Assembly: GCA_000729835.1 (NCBI GenBank)
Contig: JFHB01000080.1
Location: 62,001-126,000 of the forward strand
From: Atkinsonella hypoxylon
Lineage: Eukaryota; Ascomycota; Sordariomycetes; Hypocreales; Clavicipitaceae
Reading direction: 5' to 3'
Length of the DNA: 64,000 bases
The translations under genes were made by a program, and so were the position numbers. Position 1 is the first letter of the stretch. Each line of letters starts with the position of its first letter. This document shows, piece by piece, positions 49,901 through 62,875 of this stretch. The notes under the pieces were generated by a model. The model was not told the DNA's origin. It worked only from the letters and a program-made list of their open reading frames with translations, and searched no databases.

Positions 49901-52900
49901 AGAATCGCACAGTTATCAGTTTGGCCGAGTGCAGACAAACAGAGCCATTGAAAGGCCCACTCAATAGTTGGTTTACTCAAAGTCGATTTAATGTGCCGAC
50001 TTCGATATTTGGCAGCAGACGATGAGTACTATGATCGGTGCAACATCAGAATGGTGAAGTTCAGCGCATCTTTGCTGTTTTGTTGGTTAAAGTTGTAGGT
50101 CATGTACTTAAAGCACAGGAGTGGAATTTCCAGGATACGATTTGGCCAAGAGCCAATTCCAGAGTATCTGAGCGATCCCACCGAATGAGGCTGAGCGACA
50201 TCCGGTAAGAATGATTTGCAGGACAGTGTGGCACGCACTACTCTCAAGTGTCCACACCTGTCAAATCTCCGACTCCACAGCGAAAAATGCCACGGTGGCT
50301 GTTGAACGGCCCCGAGTGGACATTGGGATCCGCTCTTTGAAGGTTATCAGTCTCAAAATGAATAATAGCCTACGGTCAGGTTCCCTGCGACAAACGACCT
50401 GTGAGAAAGTATAAGGAAATAAGAAAATATCGGCGCAGTCATTTTGTCACATCATGATCCTATTGGATCACATGTGGTGTCATTGGATTTTCTTAGTCGG
50501 TTGCTTGTCCGGCGTGTGCCGCGATTCGTTTCCCCTCTCCGAGAGTGTACATCGATCGCTTAGAACCGGGCAGTCAAAGAACAATCGGCTAGACCGAGGA
50601 CAGTATCAAGTTGTGCATGTGGCGCACACAGCAAAGGATCGTGTCGCTAGGGTACGAGTATTAGACTGATGGAGTACCGAGTACGGAATATACTTACTGT
50701 TTTGTAGTTGAAGGCACTTGTTCGCTCGACAGCATGGCTCCCTGGACATAAGATGTGATGATTGGCTGCAACGTCCAACGTTGAACCGAGGTTGGTGCAG
50801 AAATTTATCCATTGTGCCCAAGAATCTCACAAGGACAGGGACAGAATTTTTCTTCAATGACATCGTACAACGACGGACAAAAGTAGGCGCTATGCCGTCG
50901 AGACCGGGAAGCAGATGCGAGCTTATCTTCATCATTTGCTCAAAAATCCCGATCAGGATCCTTGTAGCCCAACAGTCGTTGGAGAAAAAGAGCTGGAAAA
51001 ATAGTGCGTGTTTGGGCAGGGTTGATTTCACAATATTGCCATGAACTGCACTGCACGTTTGTACTCAACATGGGTCCCAAGTACCGAACCTGTCGGTACT
51101 TGACGCGCGCAAGAGACAAGCGAAAGTACTTTGGCGGTGTTTGAACGAGACACGCTGGCCCCCTCCTCATTTATGTGCCTGGTCGCCTGCCTGCCTGCCT
51201 GCAGCATCTCATGTCAATCGTGCGTGCCCCTGTCCAAATACTCCCACCAATAGCTGCAAGGCCGCTGATCACGACAAGTTTGTCTCAACCAATCTCCTGG
51301 AGACAAATGCTGTCATGCCGGCACTGTCGGCCTCCGAAATAGAGTTCGACGTAGTTTGATCGGTGTTTGCCGCTTTGTCGTTTGACCGCCATTCTTCCTC
51401 CTTAGCGTGCCTGCCTATGCCAGCGTGGAGCGAGCATTATGACTAATTGAAGCCGTTGATGTTGCATATTTCAAGTTTCTTACTGACATCATCAACATCT
51501 GCATCGAATTGGGAGATTTCTGGGGCAATGAAGAATTATGTCGCCGCTTTGAGGCACGATTCGAAACGTGGTCCATGTGCTGGAGGGTCCGAAAACCTGC
51601 ATCTCGCAAATGCAGATCTTATGGCGGGCAGCATGTGGTGCTGATCGTTTTGGAGCTATGACATGCATTGGTCTCTGTTATAGTAGCTGGTTTTCAAGCC
51701 TACACAAAGTTAATATCACAGACTATTCACCAGGTATGAAGTGGCAAGGTAGTCAACCCCTTCACTACCTCCATACATACCTGGTACCTAGGAATGGCCT
51801 CACCTTCCCTTCGTTGCGCTAACGCATTCCAGTGATTTGGTCGAGTTCTGGCATCGCGTCGCCGTGGTGGCCATGGTGCAATATCACCGCGCATTTGGCA
51901 CTGTTTTCCCAAAATCACGGAAATTGGACTTCGACTGACTGGTCCTAGATACATAAAGCCTTGGAAGAGGCTCGCATACCTTAGAAGAAGCCGAAATTTG
52001 ACGGATGGAGGTAGGCCTGTCATGAAGCTCGAGGATCATGGTGTGCCCTTGCTAAACAAAGCTGTCCATAGCTGACGCGCTATGGCGGTTACACCGAAAT
52101 GTTAGCGTAGATCGGATACGAAAATTTCGTAGGCCAGTGCGTGTGGTACGGGTATGAAAGGCTTCATTCAGGTGCTCTCACAACTACCATCGTCATGGGT
52201 GTCAAAGTGGTGTTGGGGTTGATTTGTATCGCGCGTGGCAAACATGAGGAGAAGGAGCCTCGTTGCCGGCAATTGGAGGCCTGCGGCTGAAGGTCCCGCC
52301 TAAGCGGACTATTCTCCGTCTTGCACTGTTCAGTAGCATCATGACCAGTGACCCTGGGTGGATTAATGGAAAGAACTACCAGATAGGTACCTGCCTAGAT
52401 CAAGTACAGAAATACGAGTACAAAAAATACGAGTATAGAATACGAGTACGTAAATACGAGTACATAAATTACGGGCGGAAACGTCACCAAGGGTGCCCTT
52501 TCTGCTTGTTGCAGCTGGAGGTCAACGAGGACGACTGTACGCCACGAGCAAGTAGATTAGGTACTCAGGGGTATACATGTTCACAATGTGAGATGTTGGC
52601 ATCCTTCCTGCCGAAATAGGTCAAATGGCAAAGAGTTTATTGGTTCTACGTCTGCATTCAATGTTCCGGCCCCACGATAGATGAGGGCCGAAACAGAGCC
52701 AGTGGTAGGCTGTACAAGTTGCATCCTGCAATCTAATAACTACTTGATTGAGTGAACGCCTCCGAGGCTCTCTGTTCGTCGATTGGTTTTTTATTATTTA
52801 CATTAATTTTTTCTGCCTGCCTTTCTTTGTTCTATTATTGGGAGAGGGGATAAGGCAGGTTACAACTGGCAGCCGCAAGGGCGTCTGCCTTGCTGATAGA

Positions 52901-53129
52901 CCATGGCAGAGCAGCAAATCCCCATCTCCTGGGAGACCTCCGTGCCGACCCACTTTTCTCGATGGCTCTATGGAGCGACTTCGAATGGCCTGCAGTATTA
53001 GCGGCTGAACGTCTTACGCGCTAAATCCCCATACAACACGATGCCTTCACTCATCGGAAGGACCCCCTCCCAAAAGCCGGTGGGGTTGCGAGACTTGCGA
53101 CGTAGCTCCTTGTAACTCAGGTGCTTGCA

Positions 53130-53500
53130 GGACCTGCTATAGTATGATTATAAACTTGTTATAGCGCGGCACGAACCTTTGAATAAACCCATTCTAATTG
53201 GTTTAAGTAGTGGGTCGATACGGAGGTGTAGTCTTGAGATCCTCAAGGAGAAATTATGTCTATTGCCATTCGCGCAGCGGCCCCACCGACAGCCCGGTTT
53301 TAGACTAGTCGGTATTTTGCCAGCACCCCCCTACCACCCCGCCGCAAATCTACGCGGCACGCCTAGGGGCGCTAAGTTCGCTAACATAATTAACTAAGCC
53401 ACATGTATATGACAAAGCTATATAGCCTGTAATTAAGCTCATTCACTTATATAGGTCATTACTACTATTTTACTCCGTAGTATATTTTGATAACTGCCCG
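53130..53500. other. TA-rich relic, possible decayed transposon
   Basis: TA and TAG/CTA-rich flanks (53130-53210 and 53380-53480) surround a C-rich core (53320-53370). No open frame or terminal repeat is visible. The composition contrasts with neighbouring sequence and resembles RIP-mutated repeats. Confidence 0.35.
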
Positions 53501-54594
53501 TAGCTGCTTGAGAAACTGCCACTATCGCTGTTGTCCTAAACATAGTAATAATGATGGGTTTGTATAACTCAAGAACAAGGAGAGAAAGACGACAGTGAGA
53601 ATCGGATATACTTAATCGAACAAGCTTTGATCCAGGCCTTTATTGGTATCCTTGGATTCTATATGTTAACTAATACATACACTAATGGGCAGATATAGAG
53701 AGAGCAGTGTATCAGAAAAATTAAGGGGCAGCTGCCTAAAATGGTGGCTGCTTGAGCGGGGTAGCTGCGCAGACAGCAATCTTCTGCTGCGCGAGTAGCA
53801 ATTATACATGTATTCAAGCCAAGAAACTACGCCAGGCAGTTACGTGGGTGAGTCTTTACCCCAAAAGAAAAACAGCACCAAAAAGAAGGGAATCCCAAAC
53901 GGCCAAAACTTAATTATTCAGTCAGTCAATCAGTCAATCAATCAATCAATCAACCACTCGCAAAACACCACTTTGGACATCCCCCCCTTGTTTAGCCTTG
54001 CGTCCCTCAATACCCTTGTGCACTCGCATCAGGCTTAATCGTACTCTACCTAGGTCTAGGTATGTAGGTAGGTATCGCTACCAGTGCGTGATCTTGCATT
54101 CACCTCGCAAAGCTCGGTACGAAACGTGCATCAATTACGTTGTTGCGTGGTACAGACACATTCAGCCATTTCACTGTCCATGGTCATAACCTTGTCACGC
54201 AGTTGATAGAGCCGTGCGAACAGCGCTTCCAGTTCCATTCGCCGCATGCCTGCACATGGAGCTGCCACCGCGCTTGCAGGTGGTGGTGTTGTTGTACCAG
54301 CATGTAAGTAATGTATGCACTGTCACTTTTAAGCACGATAGATTATCGAGCACTAGATAAGATAGCCGATATTCCGTACACGATTCACCAGGCACACGGG
54401 GGCACGAGGCATACGCGCATGTCCGCGAGACTCGGTACGAACACACCAATCCGGCCGTATAGCACACTCACACGCACACGCAGGGCACAGGCAAAGCCGA
54501 TGCCATCGTGGTGATGTACGCGGCTGAAGGCCTGTTACTTGTCCGCCTGTTGGCCCGTCTCGAGGCAAGACAGGACCAGGCGCAGAGCAGTAAG

Positions 54595-54656
54595 TAGTGG
54601 TAGTAGTAGTAGTAGTGGTAGTAGTAGTAGTAGTAGTGGTAGTAGTAGTAGTAGTG

Positions 54657-54690
<34 letters not shown>
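54595..54690. repeat. (GTA)n triplet repeat with GTG interruptions
   Basis: About 96 bp of GTAGTA units broken at intervals by GTG. It is non-coding as far as can be seen; both strands read as long Ser or Tyr/Leu runs that are artefacts. Confidence 0.9.
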
Positions 54691-54691
<1 letters not shown>

Positions 54692-55865
54692 CTAGTCGCA
54701 ATATTCCGTAGTAGCCGCAATAATAGCAATAGCAAGTCCAAAGGCACCCCAAGGCGGGAATCGCTCACCCGGCAGTCGGACCACAGGCATCTGCGTCTGC
54801 ACGACTGAACCATGCCTTACGGGACGAGACAGCCGAAAGAGCCCATACCCAGAATCAGAGCCAAATCCCCTGCACCCTGGACCTTGTCGTTCCCTGCCAG
54901 TGCCAGTTGCCAGTGCCAGACCGTCTCCTTCATCGCGCCTCACTCATACATAATATCCTATCCCCATCATGGGGTGGACAAATTACATAATGGTTTCTAA
55001 TCGGAGCAGCGGGTCGTGGGACCCATTATGAAATCTGTCCCGTGAGTGCCCATTATCATTATCCCCCATTATCCTCCCACCTGCCCACCTACCCACCTGC
55101 CCTGCCCACCTTCCATCTCTCCACCCGTCATTGCAGCCCTTGCATGCTCCACAGTGTTTTCCCAAGGGCGGCAAGCGCCGCCTACACACCCACACATATC
55201 CTGCCCCACCATCACGCCCCTGCCTCTAGGTACACCCCAGGGCCCCCAACGCCTCCAATACCAATTCCGCGTCCAAACCAAGTACAGCAGCATCCTCGCA
55301 ATCAGCGTCTTTTGACCGTCTCAGAGCTGATATGACAGGTCTGCTGCCCTCCCGTCTCCGCCCAAGCCGCGACTGGGCGCCTGGAATCGCCGCCTGTCTG
55401 TTCGATCGTCGGATCCCGCAACAGCCGCGACTCCAGAGTCCGCAAAAGATACCTAGGTACCTAGGTAGTTGATGGCACTGACAAAATCGTGCTTCAGTTA
55501 CCAGATTCTTGGTTCTACCCATTCCTACTCTAGTAGTCCGTCCCTAGTCGGCCTATGGAATTCTGCCCGTGTTTCACCCACCCCCGTCTTGGTTCGACTT
55601 CTTGTCGTGATCATTAGTTACCCTTCTTCCTCACTTCTTGTTTATCTGCCCAAATACATAAATGCCAATGGCGTCCACCCTCTTCGCCTCAAATTCTTGC
55701 CAGACAATCTCATGCAATTCTACTATCGTCTCTCTATCACCTGTATCTTTCCTCAGATACCTTATTGACTTGCAGCCATATCCTCCTCCATTCTCAACCT
55801 CCACCGCTGTCGACAACGCCTGCTACCATCGCCCTCACAGTTCCTAGCCTCGTCTCACAGCTACC

Positions 55866-56188
55866 ATGGTTTTCTCTGCTTCACATCCCAAGCATCCCCA
55901 CGTCATGTCTGGCTCTCTCGGTTCGGGAGCTGTCAACACGCCTTTAGTCTCCTCTGAATATATCGATTTCGACCCCATGATTATCTGCGGTGCCCAGGTA
56001 CGCCTTCTGTGCTCTTAGCCCGTCCCGAACATAAATCACATCTCGCCGGGTTTGGGTTAGGAGGGAAAAGTAACAGTGCTTAGATTCCTGGAACTAGGTG
56101 CCCTACTTGTGCCCTTGCTGGTAAAGAAGTTTGGGTCATTCCTGGTCGATGCTGTGGCTACTGCGGCACACCGTGTGATGATAATTGA
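55866..56188 (+). CDS. Small cysteine-rich, probably zinc-binding protein
   Basis: Two exons (55866-55997 and 56084-56188) with an 86 bp GT-AG intron give 78 residues in phase 0. Exon 1 reads MVFSASHPKHPHVMSGSLGS... to YIDFDPMIICGAQ. Exon 2 reads IPGTRCPTCALAGKEVWVIP and ends GRCCGYCGTPCDDN. The cysteines form C-x2-C-x13-C-C-x2-C-x3-C, a zinc-ribbon-like arrangement, with one further Cys at the exon 1 end. There is no signal peptide, so it is not an ordinary secreted effector. The donor is CAG|GTACGC; the acceptor GTGCTTAG|ATTCC is chosen because it keeps frame and joins to the Cys-rich part, whereas an alternative acceptor 15 bp on (ACTAG|GTGCCC) changes nothing in phase and would delete five residues only if the frame matched, which it does not: it ends after a few codons. 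I do not recognise the family. A pyrimidine-rich leader precedes the ATG. It is the only supportable gene in 17 kb. Confidence 0.6.
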
Positions 56189-58439
56189 GTAAGCATGACA
56201 TATTTGAAAAACAAGAAGTGGTTTTTATACTTACCATTCTTGTTGCATTTTAAAGACGTTAACCATCACTTGAAAATGGAACGAAGAAGCTGGGGAAATG
56301 GAGCTCTTTTCACAAAGACTTGCGACAATATAGACACCGCTCGCCTGTCCAAACGATTCGGCAACGATCAGTGACCCAATCTTGGACCCGCCTCGCCCTT
56401 TTCTTTTTCATTTTCATTTTCATATTTTTCGTTTGTTATTTGCTTTCCAGAATATCTTTGAACAAACGATCTCAACTATGGCTTTGAGGGATGCCCTCGA
56501 CGAGTAGAAGGAACTTTCAGCCTTGCCCACTAGGCTCACTCGCATTGGAATTTGGAACAGCGGGAAGCATCGGATATAACATGTGGCGTCTAATCTCTGC
56601 TAGTACGGGGAAAATTTGCAAAACAGTTTGTCATGCGTCACCTGCCGTTATAGTCGTTCCAGCCTACCGAGGGCTCCGATGCACGGACAACCCCGACACC
56701 GCTGAATAACTTATATTGAGCCTTCGGCATCATGTAAGCAAGAACGGCTACTATTCTGACAGGAGATGCATGGACTATATAATCTTGAGTGTTTTTTTAT
56801 ACGTGTTTGAAACCTGAATCTTGAAAGGGAGTTACGAACGGATGGCGTTTGGCTCTTTCAAAGGCAATGGAACATCGAAGCGCAAATTGTCTCCTACCTG
56901 GGATTGGGAGAACATGGCACCATAGCATACAATAGAGGATTTTGAGAAATTTCAGTTTACGGAATGAAACCATTGATGCGTTCCTCATTGTCTCACATGC
57001 TAGATCGCTCTTGCCGCATAGTCACCAGATACCACCATGATCCAGAGAGGTTTAAAAATCTTTGTCATTACCGATGATGAAGAAGGGGGCTCACTAACCA
57101 AGCATCAAGCCGGTATCAACCTAAGCTAGTATGCAAGGAGTGTTCTAGTGTGCAAGCCTACGGGTGCTATCGTTTCGACATGCAGGACTTTGAAATTGGT
57201 ACGTGAAGCTAGGAGGCGAGAAAAGGGGCAAGGCTCCCTTAATCTTGGAGGACGAATAATTGGAGTCTGGCGGTAACCAGCTTCAACCCGTGTGCTATTG
57301 TCTGCAAACTACAAAGACAGTTTTGTTTTGTTTTCCACAATGGCGCAGATGAGAGGGAAGAGGAAGAGGAAAAGGAAAAGGAAAAGATTCAATCTGCAAA
57401 CGCACCAGTGAACATGTGCCGAATGGCTCGCGGCCGGGGAAACCGGATGGATAATGGCCTCACGCCAGACAAGGCATTTTTACCAAAGCACGGGGAAGTT
57501 GACCAACCGGAAGTTACGGAAAAGTTACGGGGGCCCAAACGAGATTCTCCAAGTTCGCACTGAAAGAGGTAATCCTAGAGAAAACCCAGAAGGGAAAGTA
57601 AAAAGAGGGACCACTGATTTAAAAGTGGAAGGTGGTTGGTTGGTTGGTTGGTTGGTGGTGGTTTACTTGTTTTATTATTATTATTATTATTACTTCTTTT
57701 CGCGTCCTTTCCTCCCCGGCTGTTTTGCGCAATTGAGTAGTTAACTAACTAATCACTTACTTCATTTTCATCGCGGCGTTGATCGATGGCATGCTTTATG
57801 CTTTGCCTTGAACCCAGCCATTTTATGTGGGGGAAATTAGGAAGGGGCTTCCCGGCCTCCAATAGGTATGTTTTAAGCTTTCTTGGGGGTTCTTGTTCTT
57901 TTTAAATTTTTTTTGGGGCGGGAGGGGATTTCGTGCGACCAGTAAGATGATGCGGAGAAACCTCCGAGTTGGCAACGAGTTTGTGTGTGTATGTATGTAT
58001 GTTTTTAAAGAGTTTTTTATATTTTATATTTTATATTTTATATTATTTTATTTTTTTCCAAAAAAATAAGTCATCTGTAGAGACAAAAGAAGATGAGAAT
58101 AAGAATCTTTCTTTCGTTCTTTTCTTCTCAAATCTTTCTCAGATTGAACAGCCGTTCCAAGTAAAGTGTTTGGACGCAGTTTTCTTTTCTTTAGCTTCTC
58201 TTAGGGAGGAATCCAGACTTGTGATTAGGTGCATGTATCCCTTTAGACGCGGAAGATGGTGGTGCTGCTGCTGTCGATAGCGATGGCAGGATACCCTTGA
58301 GCCATGCAGGGATCTGACCACGACGTTTCTGGGCTGCAGAAAGAAGCGGCTTGGAATGCGATGTTCTTAGACACGCAGCGACGGATTTCAGAACACGCAG
58401 CAAGTTATTTTGTTATTTTTGCGGGGATTTTACTAGTCA

Positions 58440-58715
58440 TGTCTTTTTGTACTAGGTGTTAAGAACCTCCCCCTGCTCGTAAAGCCCCTAGTTATAGCAC
58501 CCTTTATAATCTAGGATGTCCTTTAACTAGAGTATCTATTCATTAAAGCTTCTCTGTTTAATAGTATAAGTTAGATTTACTACTATTATTTTTCTTAAAT
58601 ATTTATTAAGACTTTTATAACTTAAGCCTTTAATAAGCGCTACCTCTACTAGATTGTCTCCACAATTCAAGTTGTAAGCCCCGCTATTCTTCTACTCTGG
58701 GTTTTAAGTTGCTGC
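58440..58715. other. TA-rich relic, possible RIP-mutated repeat
   Basis: Dense TA, CTA and TTA steps with no open frame (for example 58480-58660), flanked by DNA of ordinary composition. Confidence 0.4.
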
Positions 58716-59891
58716 TGCGTGTTTAGTTACTCGAATTCGACACGCAACAAGGGAGGGGCGGGGGGGGATGCAAGCTGGATGGCGTGTGTGAGATAGATTC
58801 GCTTATTCATTTTTAATAATATGAATGGAGATGTTGTCAGATAAGAATTCCGGGGTTCTGGGCCGATAGGGGCAGTATGCGGGCATGAAACTAAAGCGAA
58901 TTGATAATCGCCGAAGATAACTTGGAAATCACGGCCAGGACCTGGTTTTTTCTTTTCTTCTTTCTTTCTCCACCTTGGAACTTGGGGAAATATATATATA
59001 TATATATATATATAAAGCAGGCTCGCTTTTCGTTCTCCAACTTTTGCTGCACTTTTCACTTGAGCCTACATGCAAAACAGCATCGCCCATCCGGGCGAGA
59101 TGAGATACGCCGTACGCGTCGGGTGGACGAAACACCAGAAACACCAAAAAGTGACTTTGCAGATTAGAAGGAGAGCGCCGAGGAAAAGAAAGCGCCAATG
59201 ACTCAGCAATACGGACGAATAAGAACCCCGTCTGTCGATTATGAGCAGGGGGACCCTTTCCAATGGATGCGACGCTACTCCGTAGTTTGTAACGTCCTTT
59301 GGCGTTGGAACCAGAGCGAAAATGGGGGCGAACATCAAAAGTCGATGGCATCCATCCATCGCCTTGAGCAGCCATGGCATGGCAGGAAAATTTAAAGCCA
59401 CCAGACCTTTCTTCACCTCGGAGCCCGGCATCACTCGAGATTTCCCGACAAGAGCCCCCCTTCCCCTTCCTTTCCAATATATATGTAAAACGCACCAGGG
59501 TGCGACATGACTTGTCGGGAAATGTCTGATATGCCAATAAACAATAAACAATAAATTCACCTATTCGTTTTCAAAATGTGAAGGGAACGTCTGCCCACGT
59601 GAAAGAATACAACGAGCGCAGGAGTCCTTGCTCGACACGGTCCAGGTCCCGAGGAAGAGGAAGAGGAAGAGGAAGAGGAAGAGGGCGCGGGTTACACGGC
59701 TATGCCGGTATCCGGCAGAAGTCATATGGTATTTGATCCTTTCCAGATTGATCGTCGTCCGGGGTGGGACACGGTTGCTGCGGCTGGTGTGGACTCATGT
59801 GGCATCATCAAAAAAGGGTTGAAAGGGGCGGCGGGGGGGAAGAGGGTCGCAGGGCTGTCAATAAGACTAGACTTGTCTGGCAGCTGCACAG

Positions 59892-59930
59892 GTATTCCGT
59901 ACGGAGTACAGACAGAGGTCTACGGAATAC
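59892..59930. repeat. Perfect 10 bp inverted repeat with nested palindrome
   Basis: GTATTCCGTA (59892-59901) is repeated in inverse as TACGGAATAC (59921-59930). The left arm also forms the palindrome TCCGTACGGA (59896-59905). It is the most structured example of a motif dispersed through the window. Confidence 0.85.
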
Positions 59931-60542
59931 ACCCGGGGGAATGGAAACAGGCTATTTAGACAGGGTGCCATTTTAGGCAGGTTAGCGACGGGGGTGTTTA
60001 GGCGGAGTATGGACCGTCCCCTTGGGGAGCGTTGTCCACGGCCAGCCATGTCGTTCTCGTCCTCGTCCTCGTCCTCGTCCTCAAGGAGTCCCTTCCGGTT
60101 CCAGCTGGATTCAAATGTTTCTCTCCATAATTGCACTGCCCCCCCCCCCCCCTCTTCAGACCTAGGTACCTCATACAACCTTGTATGTGGGCGGGCGGGC
60201 AAGGCTCGAAAAGATCAGCGCATCAATCACGTTAATCAGACTCCCTTATTACGCCAAAAGGCGGCGCGCTCAGTGTTATGTCAGTTGTCAGCATCTTTTG
60301 ATTTCAACGATTGAGGCGGAACCTGTGCATCCTTTGAGTTAAAAATGAAACGGCAAAGTGGGTGTGCTGAAGTTGAGAGTGTGGGGATAGTTGAAAAAGT
60401 TGGATCTGGTATACCAAGACCCGACTATGTTGGTTGGCAATAGGAAAAAGAAGGGGTCTGACCCGTGCCACGAATCAGCCCTGCCAAGAGGCATAGCATC
60501 ATATCCTCCGGTGCGTAAGAGACCGAGGCCAGCAAGTTCAGT

Positions 60543-60573
<31 letters not shown>

Positions 60574-60611
60574 AGAAGAAGAAGAAGAAGAAGAAGAAGA
60601 AGAAGAAGAAG
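60543..60611. repeat. Compound (CAG)n(AAG)n microsatellite
   Basis: About nine CAG units run directly into about fourteen AAG units. It falls in an open frame on the plus strand but with no other coding support. Confidence 0.92.
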
Positions 60612-62875
60612 GTCTCTTTTTCATTCGCTGCACCGTGTAGGTTGCCGCTGGCCTGGGGAAGGGGGGAAGTGTCTAGAATTTAATACAAAGTAAAAAAACT
60701 CAAATCTGCATGTATGTCACGCATGAGCGATGGAAGTTTCTTTGCTAGAAAAGCATGATTAATTCAAACTTGTTCTCGGCATTTTGTGTTCCATCCGGGA
60801 CAGCGCCGCTTCCCCTGCGATTTGCGTCAAATGCAAAGCAGCAGGGGAGCCGTGGGAGAAGCGTAACTTCCCGCTTCGCCCTCTTCAAAACGAGAGCATC
60901 TGGTGGAGACAGTCATCTTCTTTCATCTCTAATTGGATGCTTCTTATCAAATCGTCCGGCTATGAGTTAAAATAGACAATGAAAATTCAAAGTATCGCAA
61001 TGTACCAAAATGCATTAATTACATTGTTAAAGACCTTGAAATACCGGAATTGAGTGGGAGGTATTCTGCTATAGTCAACTAGACCTCTGTCAGGGACCTT
61101 CATCTTGAATCTTCGTCAGGACCTTTGTCGTGGAATCTTCGTTAAAGGACCTTCATAGGGCCTTCCTACCTTGATGAGACCTTTGTGAACAAGACGTCTA
61201 TGAACAAGACCTTAACCAAATCGACCTGCATCTTTAACAAATCGCACGTCGTCAACCCTGGTGCGGCAGCCAGTTACCTGATGTCTCGTTAGACATTGCG
61301 CCGTGCAACCATAAGCTGTCTTACCGTCACACAATGATCTCGAGATGGCCGATCTTGTGCAAAGTTCTGTTTCCCCCTCCCTTTCTCCGTCGATTCGACT
61401 GCCCCATTTTCTCTCGCATTCGACATGATGGCTGCAAACTCTTTCAATATTTGCTTGTTGCGACCGGCACAAGTAGATGATGTCCCTTGTGACTTTTTAG
61501 CTGCAACATCTCCAGGAATCTGGTGAGCATCATGCCATTATGGTTCGGTTTGCGGGAATGCATGGGCGGGGCTACTGGGATGGCCCTACTTGGTGAAGAA
61601 ATTCATCTTGTTGACCAGGAAGCTGCCACAGTGCCGCAATAAGAACAGATACTCGAGACTAGCATGGGGCCGGTATGGTCATATGGTGGCCGGCACAAAG
61701 TTCTCATGTTAGAGGCCTGGAAACTTTATATACATGTATATATGTATGTATATATATGTGTATGGTATGGATAAATGGAGGCTTTGATTAAAAACATTGC
61801 TACGAACTAGTCAGCAGTGTTGGGAGGCGATAAGGTGAATGCTGGCTGGTAAGGGCTGGGAAAAGACGGTGTTTGAACAGGGCAGCGAGACTTGCGGCTG
61901 TTGGAAATGGGTCACGCGACCTTGAGCTTGTTGGAGGCGGTTGAACGAGCAAAATTACGCAAAGGCTGGCTATGAAATTTGCCGGACTTCTTGTGCTTTA
62001 TGATGCCGAGAGAAGGAACTCAGCATGATGCTCATTTTCACTGTTTTGCTTTATGTATCGATCCTTCGTCGCGACAACCAACATGCATTACTCTTCACCA
62101 AAGACTTTCAATTTTGAGGACCGAAGCTGGTACTCTGGAAAATATCTTTTGGGAACCAGTCCACAACTGCAACGGGCGGTCAATGAAAGGGCAAAAAAGA
62201 TGACGGAAAGGTCTCTAGTAAGATTAAAGTTTCTGCCTTATGTATGTTACATCTTTTTGACAAGTTTGCGCAAAACTTCCATCCACGGGATTCCGCTCCT
62301 TCACCTCCTTCCCCTCCCCATTAAGTGAGTATCGGTTGGTAGTGACATCATCGTGCTATGGTATCCCCTTAAGCGCATGAAGAGCTCCATCAGCTTCTTT
62401 ATTGCCGAGCTGCCCCGGCCCCACCTGAGCTCTTGCTACCTGCCTTGTCAAAGGCCATGACAATGACAGCACCACTGTATCAACGATCCAATCGTGATTC
62501 ACCGTTCAATAGAGGTGTCTGGCAACGGCCCCTCTTTTACATCATCTCCACCTGCTACGGACTAGGTACCTGGTAGTCACCAATTTCTAGTGTGATGGCC
62601 AGTCACGTATTCCGTACATAAAAGGCCTATTGAATCCTTTGCCGCTCCATCACCAGACTTTTTTTTTCTGGCAACCCCGCTCCTGCCGCGATACGTGAAC
62701 AAAGGTTTTGGTCTTGTATCGATTGGCATTCTTACTGCGCAGGCCTTCCGAATTGTCATTTTAATCTGTGCCTAATCGCGCAGCCTGCTTCACTTCGAGC
62801 TAACTTGGACAATCTCCACTTCCTCGATCTTGCCACATAACAGCGCCCGGCCGGGGACACAGCCTAACTATCATC

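Larger units (their letters stand above)
45620..55865. other. 10 kb gene-free part of a gene desert
   Basis: I find no reading frame with a recognisable family or a consistent splice pattern. The region contains many homopolymers (G14 at 46087-46100, A31 at 46947-46977, G14 at 48574-48587), a long TAG-type triplet repeat (54595-54690), a TA-rich relic (53130-53500), and dispersed TACTCCGTA-like and CCTAGGTACC-like motifs. Short frames here are random or repeat-driven. Long leaders or non-coding transcripts are possible but not visible. Confidence 0.5.
56189..62875. other. 6.7 kb gene-free part of a gene desert
   Basis: No gene is supported. Contents include purine runs, a TGGT tandem near 57631-57660, (TTTTATA)n near 58015-58050, (AT)n at 58990-59012, GAGGAA repeats at 59650-59685, a CAG/AAG repeat at 60543-60611, a degenerate GACCTTC/GTC repeat field at 61080-61210, and TATATG/TA steps at 61718-61760. 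The promoter of the dienelactone hydrolase lies at its right end. Confidence 0.5.

Noticed and set aside
50606..51031. 141-codon minus-strand frame in the gene desert
   Set aside because: It has no family, no splice partners and an odd composition; a chance frame in 17 kb is expected.
54468..54813. Tyr-, Leu- and Ser-rich frames over the triplet repeat
   Set aside because: They are translations of the GTA/TAC microsatellite in several frames and strands, not genes.
60391..60693. 100-codon frame containing Ser and Arg runs
   Set aside because: The runs come from the CAG/AAG microsatellite; the flanks show no coding character.
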